DNA of 9,532 nucleotides from JAOUEA01 sp031364965 (GTDB taxonomy: Bacteria; Actinomycetota; UBA4738; HRBIN12), in NCBI GenBank assembly GCA_031364965.1, contig JANLXF010000242.1:1-9532 (forward strand). The letters are read 5' to 3'. Positions 1 to 7,302 of the stretch are shown here, one piece after another. The notes beneath the pieces are model-generated. The model had not been told where the DNA came from, did no database searches, and saw only the letters and a list, made by a program, of their open reading frames with translations. A program made the position numbers and the translations under genes. The number at the start of each line of letters is the position of its first letter. Position 1 is the stretch's first letter.

Positions 1-834
<834 letters not shown>

Positions 835-838
<4 letters not shown>

Positions 839-1848
839 CGCTTCGCGAGGACCTCCTGCTGGGCGATGCGCTCCTTGTCGGCCAGGCTCAGGTGGCACGC
901 CGAGGCATGGTGGCCGTCGGAGGGCAACAGGGCCGGCACGTCGGTTCTGCACACGTCCATGACGTAGGGGCACCGGGGGTGGAAGGAACAACCGGGGGGC
1001 ACGTTGATGAGCGAGGGCGGCAGGCCGCGGATCGGATTCAGTCGCTCCTTGCCGGAACCGTGCACGTTGGGGATCGAGCCGAGCAGCCCCCACGTGTAGG
1101 GGTGGTGAGGCTGGTAGTAGATGTCGTCGGTATTGCCGAACTCCACGGCCTTGCCGGCGTACATCACCTCGATGTTGTCGCAGTGCTCAGCCACGACGCC
1201 AAGGTCGTGCGTGATGATGATCACGGCGGCGTTGAACTCATCCTTGAGCCGGTCGATCAGATCCAGGATCTGCGCCTGCACGGTCACGTCGAGGGCCGTG
1301 GTCGGCTCGTCGGCGATCAGCAGGTCGGGGTTCAGCGCGAGCGCCATCGCGATCATCGCGCGCTGGCGCATGCCGCCCGAGAATTCGTGCGGGAATTGCC
1401 TCGCGCGATCTTCCGGGCGCGGGATGTTGACCTTCGAGAGCATCTCGACGGCGAGCTGTGAGGCCTCCTTCTTGCTGACGTTCTGGTGCTGGAGGATCGC
1501 CTCGGAGATCTGGTCGCCCACGCGATAGAAAGGGTGGAGCGAGGTCATCGGGTCCTGGAAGTTCATCGAGATCTTCGCGCCCCTGATCGTGCGCATCTCG
1601 TCGGAGGGGAGCTTCAGCAGGTCCTGGCCCTGGAAGAACACCTCGCCCGAGATCTCGGCCTGCGAGGAGTTGATCAGTCCCATGACCGTGAGCGAGCTGA
1701 CGCTCTTGCCCGAGCCCGACTCCCCCACGATCCCGAGCGTCTCGCCCGGCTGGACCGAGTAGGAGACGCCGTCGACCGCTTTCACGACGCCGTCGTCGGT
1801 ATGGAAGTGCACCTTGAGGTCCTTGACCTCCAGCAGCGGCTCGGCCAC
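835..1848 (-). CDS. Oligopeptide/dipeptide ABC transporter ATP-binding subunit, OppD/DppD-like
   Basis: Second ATPase of the importer, 337 residues, a usual length for the family. Seen: Walker A GESGSGKS at 42-49, Q-loop FQDPMTSLHP with Gln98, signature FSGGMRQR with SGGM at 157-160, Walker B LLIADEP with Asp180-Glu181, and switch His214 in ITHDLG. The SGGM variant is usual in D-type subunits. The C-terminal extension carries HHPYTWGLL, then Cys287, Cys293, Cys300 and Cys318; related DppD/OppD proteins are known to hold a [4Fe-4S] cluster with a similar cysteine set. I chose the GTG at 1848 because conserved sequence begins there (VAEPLLEVKDL), it overlaps the permease stop by one base (TAGTG), and GAGGT lies 7 nt upstream at 1856-1860. 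The reading frame is open further upstream to 1989, but that part lies inside the permease gene and looks like shadow sequence. Confidence 0.95.
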
Positions 1849-2819
1849 TACGTGTACCTCACTCTCGGGTCCAGGAACGCATACGTGACGTCGACGACGA
1901 GGTTCGCCGCCGCGATGAACAGGGCGCCCACGATCGTCACCCCCATCACGATCGGGAAGTCGTTCGTGGCGATCGCCTGGACCGCCCATTGGCCGATGCC
2001 CGGCATCGCGAACAGGGTCTCGGTGATGAAGGCGCCGCCGAGCAGGGCACCGATGTCGAGGCCGAGCATCGTGACGACCGGCGTCAGCGCGCCACGCAGT
2101 CCGTGCTTGTAGATGACCCGCCGCTCCGAGAGCCCCTTGGCCCGCGCGGTGCGGATGTAGTCGTCACCCATCGTCTCGATCAGGTTCCCGCGCACCATCC
2201 GGGCGTAGAACGCGGCGGAGGTGAACGCGAGCGTGATCCACGGCAGGATGAACTTGCCCTGCGCGATCGACTCCCAGATCGTGGCGTTGATCTCGAGGCC
2301 CGACTTGGGCGCCCATCTCAGCTTGAACCAGAAGGCGTACAGCAGCAGCTGCCCGAGCCAGAACACCGGCATCGACACGCCGACGAGCGCGAACAGCATG
2401 CCGGCCCGGTCCCAGAACGATCCGCGCTTGACCGCCGAGATGATCCCGATCGGGATCCCCATCGCCAGCCAGATGAAGGCGGCGCCCACGGCCAGCGTGA
2501 TGGTCACCGGAAGCCGGCGGAAGAGCTCCTCCTTGACCGACACGAAGTTGGCGTAGGAGTAGTAGACCTTTTCGTCGAGGAACCAGCCGGGGATCGGCAC
2601 GAGCCCTCGCGCGAATCGGCCGTACTGCACGTAGAGGGGCTTGTCGAGGCCGAACGCGACGCGAGCGGCCTCGATCTGCTGCGGGGTGGTCGAGCGCCCG
2701 ACCGCCCGACGCGCGGGGTCGCCCGCGGGGAGCTTCACGAAGATCAGGAACGTCAGGAGCGACACGATGAAGAGCACCAGCACCAGGAACAGCACCCTGC
2801 GGACCAGATACCTGCCCAT
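1848..2819 (-). CDS. Peptide-type ABC transporter permease, OppB/DppB-like
   Basis: Integral membrane subunit that, paired with the OppC-like permease, forms the import channel; 323 residues. The N-terminus MGRYLVRR followed by a long hydrophobic run (about 9-29) is typical of OppB. It is followed by the LPAGDPAR motif (30-37) and an extracytoplasmic segment to about residue 100. Further membrane segments are likely near 103-129, 141-167, 188-208, 245-270 and 288-312, six in all. The EAA coupling loop that contacts the ATPases is at about 220-240 (DDYIRTARAKGL, then GLRGAL), and the C-terminus has the usual LDPRVRY. No cysteines are seen, unlike the partner permease. The ATG at 2819 has GAGGG upstream with a short 4-nt spacer. 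It follows the binding-protein gene by 68 bp containing a strong hairpin, and its stop overlaps the next start by one base. Confidence 0.95.
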   Translation of the reverse strand: MGRYLVRRVLFLVLVLFIVSLLTFLIFVKLPAGDPARRAVGRSTTPQQIEAARVAFGLDKPLYVQYGRFARGLVPIPGWFLDEKVYYSYANFVSVKEELFRRLPVTITLAVGAAFIWLAMGIPIGIISAVKRGSFWDRAGMLFALVGVSMPVFWLGQLLLYAFWFKLRWAPKSGLEINATIWESIAQGKFILPWITLAFTSAAFYARMVRGNLIETMGDDYIRTARAKGLSERRVIYKHGLRGALTPVVTMLGLDIGALLGGAFITETLFAMPGIGQWAVQAIATNDFPIVMGVTIVGALFIAAANLVVDVTYAFLDPRVRYT

Positions 2820-2887
2820 CTCGCCCTCGCTCGATCGATCGGGAGGAAGGGGCCGCCGGAGCGGCCCCTTCGCTCATCGTTGTCGGA
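2820..2887 (-). promoter_or_regulatory. Intercistronic stem-loop between binding protein and OppB-like permease
   Basis: The 68-bp spacer holds a perfect 11-bp inverted repeat, left arm 2846-2856 and right arm 2861-2871, with a 4-nt loop. In the transcript the loop reads UCCG closed by a C-G pair, that is cUCCGg, a member of the unusually stable UNCG tetraloop class. No run of U follows, so it is not a canonical intrinsic terminator. In binding-protein operons such hairpins often protect the upstream message from 3' exonuclease and reduce downstream expression, which would give more binding protein than permease. The structure is seen in the sequence; the role is inferred. Confidence 0.8.
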
Positions 2888-4750
2888 CTAGCCGCCGGTG
2901 ACGGCCATGTGGTCGAAGGCCGCCAGTCCCGCGAACTGATCGAACGAGTAGTTCGTCACGTTCGGGGAGAGGATGTCGACGCTGTTGTCGAACAGGTACG
3001 GCACCCACGGCACGACCTCTTCCATCAGCTGCTTGTCGAGGTCGGCCCAGCACTGGAACCGGGCGTCGCCCTGGGCGGCCGAGCACTCGTCGACCTTGGC
3101 GTCGACCGTCGGGACCGACGTGACGTCGTAGCCCCAGCCGCTGAGCTGATCGGCCGTCGCTCCGAGCAGGGAGTAGTTGCAGCAGCTCTCCCACAGACCG
3201 CTCGAGTCGAACAACGGGCCACCGAACGTGTAGCCGTCGGCGTAGTCCTTGCCCCAGGCGGGGCCGGCGCACATGGCGTGCTGGGAGTTGGCGTCGTTGC
3301 ACTTGTTGTACATCGTGCCGCGCTCCAGCTCCTTCACGTCCAGCGTGATGCCGAGCGGACTCAGGTTGTCCTTCAAGATGGCCGCCTGGTCGGGGTACGG
3401 GTCCTCGCGGTCGGTGATCGTGAGGATGTTCTCGCAGGCCGGGTCATCACAGACGCCGTCGCCGTTCTTGTCGTACTTGGACTGCTTCATCTCGTCCATG
3501 GCCTGCTGCTGGTCACCCGAGTCGTTCGGTGTCGCATACGGGTTGTAGTCGGAGAGCAGGTTGTTCTCGAGCGAGTTCACCCAGATGTGGCCCGCGATCT
3601 GACCGGTGGTCTCGCCGCCGCGGACCTGCCTGAAGCCCTGCTTGTCGAGGGCCCAGTTGATCGCCTTGCGTACGTGCACGTCGTCGAACGGCGGCACGGC
3701 GAGGTTGAACGAGACGTAGCGGACCGCGTCCGACGGGTACACGTTCAGGCGATTCTGCAGGTCGGGGTCGGTGGTGTATTCCTTGATCTTGTTCGGGGGC
3801 ACGGCGCCGTCGACGACGAAGTCGATGTCCCCCGAGCTGACCTGGTTGTACAGGTCGTTGTTGTCGCCGCCGATCGTGACCTCGATCGCGTCCGGGTAGG
3901 CCGGACGGAGGTCGTCGGTCGCGGCGTCCCACTGCGGGTTGCGCTCGAGCACGATCGAACGGCCGGGGACGTAGCCCGCCACGGGCGTCTGGTCCTTGGC
4001 CGGCCCGGTGAAGTCGAGGTCGGCCGCGCCCTGGAACTGGTAGGGGCCGGTGGCCACGAGGAACCGGCCGTAGTTGCGATCGTGTCCCTCGGCCGCGCCG
4101 TACTTCGCATCGCCGCTCGGCGGGATCGGTGCGGTGGTCGCCATCGCGAACCGGTACCCGAGGTCGCCCGTGGGCTCGGTCAGCTCGATGACCAGCGTGC
4201 TGTCATCGGGTGCCGACAGACCTGAGATCGTGTCGGCCTTGCCGCCCGCGTAGTCGTCGAATCCCTTGATCACCGAGTAGTAGAACGAGTAGCCACCGGT
4301 GTTGGCCGCCGGGTCGGCGGTGCGCTCGAGGGCTCGGATGAAGTCGCCTGCGGTGACGCTCACGTCGCCGAACGGGTCGCCGTAGTTGACCCCTTGCTTC
4401 AGCGTGAAGGTCCAGGTCAGACCGTCTGCCGAGACCTCGGGCTCGGAGGCCGCGAGGTCGGGGAAGATCTCGGCGCCGCCTTCAGCGGTCGGCACGCCCT
4501 TGTAGGACATCAGCGTGCGCAGCAGACAGCAGCGGTAGTACTCCCACGTGACCGAGTAGTACTCCTTCTGCGGGTCGAACGCGGCGGTCACGTCGGCCAG
4601 CATCGCCATCTTCAGCGTGCCACCCGACAGGTCGGCCGACGACGAGCCCGTGTCCGTGGACGAGCTCGAGGTGCTGCCGTTGCCGCCGCATGCCGCGGCA
4701 ACGATCCCGAGGACCGCGACGAAGGCGATGAACCTGAGCGATCGTTTCAA
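2888..4750 (-). CDS. Extracytoplasmic solute-binding lipoprotein of a peptide-type ABC importer (SBP family 5)
   Basis: Captures substrate outside the membrane and delivers it to the two permeases; 620 residues. The N-terminus is a lipoprotein signal: KR at 2-3 and R6, hydrophobic core 7-20, then VAAAC with Cys21 as the lipidated residue, followed by a Ser/Thr-rich linker to about residue 38. The mature part has family-5 features: GGTLKMAM near 43-50, LTWTFTLKQGVNY at 111-123 and VTAGDFIRALER at 132-143. Odd features are ten cysteines after Cys21 (74, 75, 434, 439, 484, 494, 523, 524, 556, 567) and an EF-hand-like acidic loop DKNGDGVCDD at 427-436. I chose the TTG at 4750 because AGGGGG lies 6 nt upstream and the signal peptide starts right there. 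An in-frame TTG at 4810 would add 20 charged residues without a ribosome site. The family binds peptides, nickel chelates, opines or sugars; the ligand is unknown. Confidence 0.94.
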   Translation of the reverse strand: MKRSLRFIAFVAVLGIVAAACGGNGSTSSSSTDTGSSSADLSGGTLKMAMLADVTAAFDPQKEYYSVTWEYYRCCLLRTLMSYKGVPTAEGGAEIFPDLAASEPEVSADGLTWTFTLKQGVNYGDPFGDVSVTAGDFIRALERTADPAANTGGYSFYYSVIKGFDDYAGGKADTISGLSAPDDSTLVIELTEPTGDLGYRFAMATTAPIPPSGDAKYGAAEGHDRNYGRFLVATGPYQFQGAADLDFTGPAKDQTPVAGYVPGRSIVLERNPQWDAATDDLRPAYPDAIEVTIGGDNNDLYNQVSSGDIDFVVDGAVPPNKIKEYTTDPDLQNRLNVYPSDAVRYVSFNLAVPPFDDVHVRKAINWALDKQGFRQVRGGETTGQIAGHIWVNSLENNLLSDYNPYATPNDSGDQQQAMDEMKQSKYDKNGDGVCDDPACENILTITDREDPYPDQAAILKDNLSPLGITLDVKELERGTMYNKCNDANSQHAMCAGPAWGKDYADGYTFGGPLFDSSGLWESCCNYSLLGATADQLSGWGYDVTSVPTVDAKVDECSAAQGDARFQCWADLDKQLMEEVVPWVPYLFDNSVDILSPNVTNYSFDQFAGLAAFDHMAVTGG

Positions 4751-4765
4751 TGGTGCCCCCTCTCG
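4751..4765 (-). promoter_or_regulatory. Ribosome binding site that fixes the TTG start of the binding protein
   Basis: Read on the minus strand, GAGAGGGGG precedes the TTG by 6 nt (purine run within about 4757-4764). It is one of the best Shine-Dalgarno matches in the window and is the main reason to prefer TTG 4750 over the upstream in-frame TTG at 4810. Confidence 0.75.
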
Positions 4766-4796
4766 TTGGAACTCAACGCCCGTATGGGCGTTCCAA
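4766..4796 (-). promoter_or_regulatory. Imperfect stem-loop just upstream of the binding-protein ribosome site
   Basis: The 69-bp spacer between the OppC-like gene and the binding-protein gene contains a hairpin. ACGCCC (4776-4781) pairs with GGGCGT (4786-4791) around a 4-nt loop, and TTGGA (4766-4770) pairs with TCCAA (4792-4796), leaving a 5-nt bulge on one side only. That gives 11 base pairs. No U run follows. It ends directly before the purine-rich ribosome site, so it could protect the 5' end of a processed binding-protein message or influence translation start. The pairing is visible; the function is inferred. Confidence 0.55.
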
Positions 4797-4819
4797 GTCC
4801 TTCCGTTCAAGTAGATACG

Positions 4820-5914
4820 TCAGCCTTGCGTCCTGGGGTCGAGCGCGTCACGCAACCCGTCGCCGACCAGATTGAAGGCGAGGGTGGTCATGAACAGCGC
4901 GAGCCCCGGGAAGATCATCAACCACGGTGCGTACGTGAACGCCGAACCCGACGCCGAGAGCATCGCTCCCCACGAGGCCGTCGAGTCGGGCACGCCGACC
5001 CCCAGGAACGACAGGCCGGCTTCGAACAGGATGTTGCTCGGGATGATCAGCGTGGTGTAGACGATCAACGGGGCAGCGACGTTGGGGAGGATTTCCTTGG
5101 ACATGATGCGCCAGTCCGAGGATCCCAGGGAACGGGACGCCTCGACGAATTCCTTCTCGCGCATCGACAGGACCTGGCCGCGGATGATGCGAGAGATGTA
5201 AGGCCAGCTGAACAGGCCGATGATCAGGCCGACCAGGATCAGGCCCGGTTGGATCAATCCTCCGAGACAGCCTTCGGCCGTCGCGCCGCACGCGGCGGCG
5301 AGACCGAGCGCGAGCAGCAGGATAGGCAGCGATAGAACGACGTCGGTCGCGCGCGAGATCGCGGTGTCGACCTTCCCGCGGAAGAACCCGGCCATGATGC
5401 CGAGGATCACGCCGATGATCAGAGCCAGGCCCGTCGCGAAGAAGGCGATGAAGAGCGAGGTGCGAGCGCCGTACAGGATGCGGATGAACTGGTCCCGGCC
5501 GGGGCCCTCGACGCCCAACCAGTACCCGGGCACCGCGGTGCATCCTGACTGACCAAGGCTCTCGGCCGTGCCGCCCGTGAAGACGACCTCCTGCGCGGGA
5601 GGGCACGGCCACCAGAACGGCGCGCCCTGCAGGCCGAACTGGTCCAGGGCCTTCAGGTTCACCTCGTTGGGACCGTGGCCCACCGCCTTGGCGAACAGCG
5701 GCGCGGTGATCGCGAGGATGATCATGATGATGACCATGATCCCGCCGGCGAGCGCCCATCGGTCCCGGCGGAACTGACGCCAGAAGATCTCCCAGGGCGA
5801 GCGGCCGATGACGTCCTTTCCCACCTGGAGGTCGATCTCGGCAGCGGATGTATCCTCGGTCATCGCCGGGGCAGCGCTGCGTTGGGCCTCGAGATCTTCA
5901 GGACTCTTCGTCAT
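4820..5914 (-). CDS. Peptide-type ABC transporter permease, OppC/DppC-like
   Basis: Second channel-forming permease, 364 residues from the chosen start. It has a cytoplasmic N-terminal tail with SPWEIFWRQFRRDRWALAG (39-57, the OppC N-terminal motif) and a first membrane segment at about 55-76. The extracytoplasmic loop of about 70 residues ends in YWLGVEGPGRDQFIRILYGAR (131-151), the counterpart of the family's GTDxxGRD motif with VEGP in place of TDxx. Further segments lie near 152-178, 190-210, 220-242, 283-305 and 330-352. The EAA loop is at 255-278 (EFVEASRSLG, then ILPN). Cysteines 104 and 125 lie in the first external loop, and 209 and 216 in or beside the second. The start is uncertain: ATG 5914 lies about 5 nt from the inferred transcription start, whereas ATG 5938 (8 residues longer) lies upstream of the -10 box. 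Neither has a good ribosome site; ATG 5863 is a third option. The gene precedes the binding protein, an unusual order. Confidence 0.93.
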   Translation of the reverse strand: MTKSPEDLEAQRSAAPAMTEDTSAAEIDLQVGKDVIGRSPWEIFWRQFRRDRWALAGGIMVIIMIILAITAPLFAKAVGHGPNEVNLKALDQFGLQGAPFWWPCPPAQEVVFTGGTAESLGQSGCTAVPGYWLGVEGPGRDQFIRILYGARTSLFIAFFATGLALIIGVILGIMAGFFRGKVDTAISRATDVVLSLPILLLALGLAAACGATAEGCLGGLIQPGLILVGLIIGLFSWPYISRIIRGQVLSMREKEFVEASRSLGSSDWRIMSKEILPNVAAPLIVYTTLIIPSNILFEAGLSFLGVGVPDSTASWGAMLSASGSAFTYAPWLMIFPGLALFMTTLAFNLVGDGLRDALDPRTQG

Positions 5915-5925
5915 ACAGGGTGCCA

Positions 5926-5954
5926 ATGGTAGGGCCATGTCGGCCCAGCGGCAA
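5926..5954 (-). promoter_or_regulatory. Candidate sigma70-type promoter for the transporter operon
   Basis: On the minus strand, TTGCCG (5949-5954) is followed after exactly 17 nt by TACCAT (5926-5931). Each box matches the TTGACA / TATAAT consensus at 4 of 6 positions, including the important TTG of the -35 and the first two and last two bases of the -10. Transcription would begin near 5919-5920, only about 5 nt before ATG 5914, suggesting a leaderless or nearly leaderless message. It lies in the only spacer of note between the glycolytic and transporter genes. Inferred from pattern only. Confidence 0.45.
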
Positions 5955-5967
5955 CGGGGCGGCCCAG
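5941..5967 (-). repeat. 8-bp direct repeat flanking the -35 box
   Basis: CGGCCCAG (plus-strand reading) occurs at 5941-5948 and 5960-5967, a 19-bp period, close to two helical turns. One copy fills the promoter spacer next to the -35 box and the other lies just upstream of it. The arrangement would suit a regulator binding as a tandem dimer, but an 8-bp G+C-rich repeat could occur by chance here. Confidence 0.4.
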
Positions 5968-6004
5968 GTTATGGCAGGAATCCGAAACCGGGTAACGTCG
6001 CAGG

Positions 6005-7288
6005 TCAAGAGCCCAACAGCGCGGTCAGGCGGGGCAGGATCTGGGGTCCGAGCAGTTCGCCGAGCGAGCCCTCGGCACACGCGCGCTCGCCGTACTCGGT
6101 GGAACCGTCGGGCGTGACCGGTCCGCCCGCGATCACGAGGGGCACCGGGTCCGCCGTGTGCGCCTTGCGCAGGCACGACGTGGAGTGGTCGGCGGTGACG
6201 GCGACGACGGTTCCTGGGTGCAGGCGCGGGAGCACCTCGCCGAAGAACGCACGATCGATCGCGCTCACGACGTCTCGCTTGTCCTCAGCGCGGCCGTCGT
6301 GCGCCGGCACATCCGGGCCCTTGATGTGGATGTAGAGCGCCTCGAAGTCCTCGAGCGCCTCGGCGGCCAGCTCGGCCCAGGCGGCGTACGCCTCCTCGGC
6401 GGGACCCCCGAAACCCGTCGTCTCGAGCCTGGGCGCGGGCACGGGCTCCATCCCGAGGGCGATCGCGATCCCCCGCTCCACGGGCATCTCGACGAAGCAG
6501 CCCCACGAGAAGCCGAATCGATCGCGGATCGCCTGGAGCCGGGGGCGGTGATCGCCTCCGTCTCGCGTGAGGATCAGGTTGCCCGGAAGCTTGCCTGAGG
6601 CCCGGCGACGCTCGTTGACCTCCGAGGCGTCGAGCAGCCGGGCCGAGCCCTCGACGAACGCGTTCGTGAGGTCGGCCGCTCGCCTCGCCTCCTCGCCGTC
6701 GTCGAGCGGCTCGCAGGTCGCGACGACCGGCTCGAACGTCTCGAGCGCCACGCCGAGGTGGCCCTCGCGCCGATACGCGGGGTCGGTGTTCGTGACGTTC
6801 GCGCTGAGCGGAGCGCCGTCGTCGGCACGGATCACCAGCGCGCCGCGATGCTCGATCGTGGCCTCGAGCGTGAAGGTCGCGTCGGGGAGCTCGAGCTTCT
6901 CGTTCACCTCCGCCGCGAGCGCGTGCGCCTCCTCCGAGGAGAGGTCACGACCGACCCGCCGGTCCACGATCTCGGGCCAGTCCGCCGTGGCGAAGTTCAC
7001 CCGGTAGGCGAGATCGCCGTCGCGCAGATCCATCCCGATCCCGAGTGCCTCGAGGACACCCCGGCCGGGGTGCTCCTCGTGTGGGTCGTAGCCGAGGATG
7101 CCGAAGACGCCGATGTCTGACTCCGGCGCGATGCCGGGGCCGACCGTGACGACCGTGCCCGTCCGGCCCCGAGCGGCCAGCGCATCGAGATGCGGAGTGT
7201 CGGCCGCCTCGAGCGGCGTGCGGTCGTCGAGCGCCGGGATCGGGTCGTCGCCGAGCCCGTCGAGACAGACGTACAGCAGCTTGGTCAC
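6005..7288 (-). CDS. apgM: 2,3-bisphosphoglycerate-independent phosphoglycerate mutase, archaeal type
   Basis: Interconverts 3-phosphoglycerate and 2-phosphoglycerate in the cytoplasm without a bisphosphoglycerate cofactor, the step after phosphoglycerate kinase. The protein has 427 residues; archaeal-type enzymes are about 400-420, clearly shorter than the roughly 510-residue bacterial iPGM. Alkaline-phosphatase-fold features are visible: LDGLGD with metal ligand Asp10, PESDIGVFGILGYDP with the expected nucleophile Ser57, HIKGPDVPAHDG (321-332) with Asp326 and His330, VTADHSTSC with Asp367-His368, and KAHTADPVPL with His377. Residues 65-290 form the inserted domain typical of the family. The GTG start at 7288 has AGGAGG 4 nt upstream (7293-7298), 14 nt after tpiA stops, so it is the fourth gene of the glycolytic operon. 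The related phosphonopyruvate decarboxylase-like group of this superfamily is an alternative label, but the context strongly favours the mutase. Confidence 0.93.
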   Translation of the reverse strand: MTKLLYVCLDGLGDDPIPALDDRTPLEAADTPHLDALAARGRTGTVVTVGPGIAPESDIGVFGILGYDPHEEHPGRGVLEALGIGMDLRDGDLAYRVNFATADWPEIVDRRVGRDLSSEEAHALAAEVNEKLELPDATFTLEATIEHRGALVIRADDGAPLSANVTNTDPAYRREGHLGVALETFEPVVATCEPLDDGEEARRAADLTNAFVEGSARLLDASEVNERRRASGKLPGNLILTRDGGDHRPRLQAIRDRFGFSWGCFVEMPVERGIAIALGMEPVPAPRLETTGFGGPAEEAYAAWAELAAEALEDFEALYIHIKGPDVPAHDGRAEDKRDVVSAIDRAFFGEVLPRLHPGTVVAVTADHSTSCLRKAHTADPVPLVIAGGPVTPDGSTEYGERACAEGSLGELLGPQILPRLTALLGS

Positions 7289-7302
7289 GGACCCTCCTGG
7301 GC

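Noticed and set aside
1849..1989. N-terminal extension of the OppD-like ATPase to 1989
   Set aside because: The extra 47 residues are Arg/Gly-rich shadow of the permease 3' end; family similarity begins at the GTG at 1848.
2846..2871. Reading the strong hairpin as an intrinsic terminator
   Set aside because: No U tract follows, and the downstream permease and ATPase genes have no other visible promoter, so full termination would silence essential parts of the importer.
1989..2891. 300-codon plus-strand open frame opposite the OppB-like permease
   Set aside because: Charged, low-complexity translation opposite a permease with a clear EAA loop and membrane segments.
2909..4225. 438-codon open frame on the plus strand opposite the binding-protein gene
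   Set aside because: Its translation is rich in Arg, Val, Asp and Leu with no family motif, and it lies wholly antisense to a well-supported lipoprotein gene; long antisense frames are common in G+C-rich DNA.
4772..4810. Possible extra promoter for the binding protein (TTGAAC near 4805-4810 with CATACG downstream)
   Set aside because: The -10 candidate matches only 3 of 6 consensus bases and lacks the final T, and it falls inside the hairpin.
4751..4810. Upstream TTG start at 4810 for the binding protein
   Set aside because: It would put 20 mostly polar residues before the lipoprotein signal, has no ribosome site, and ignores the strong site serving TTG 4750.
4394..5335. 313-codon plus-strand open frame spanning the junction of the binding protein and OppC-like genes
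   Set aside because: Crosses two real genes in antisense, with a composition of repeated Arg, Asp, Gln and Glu typical of shadow frames.
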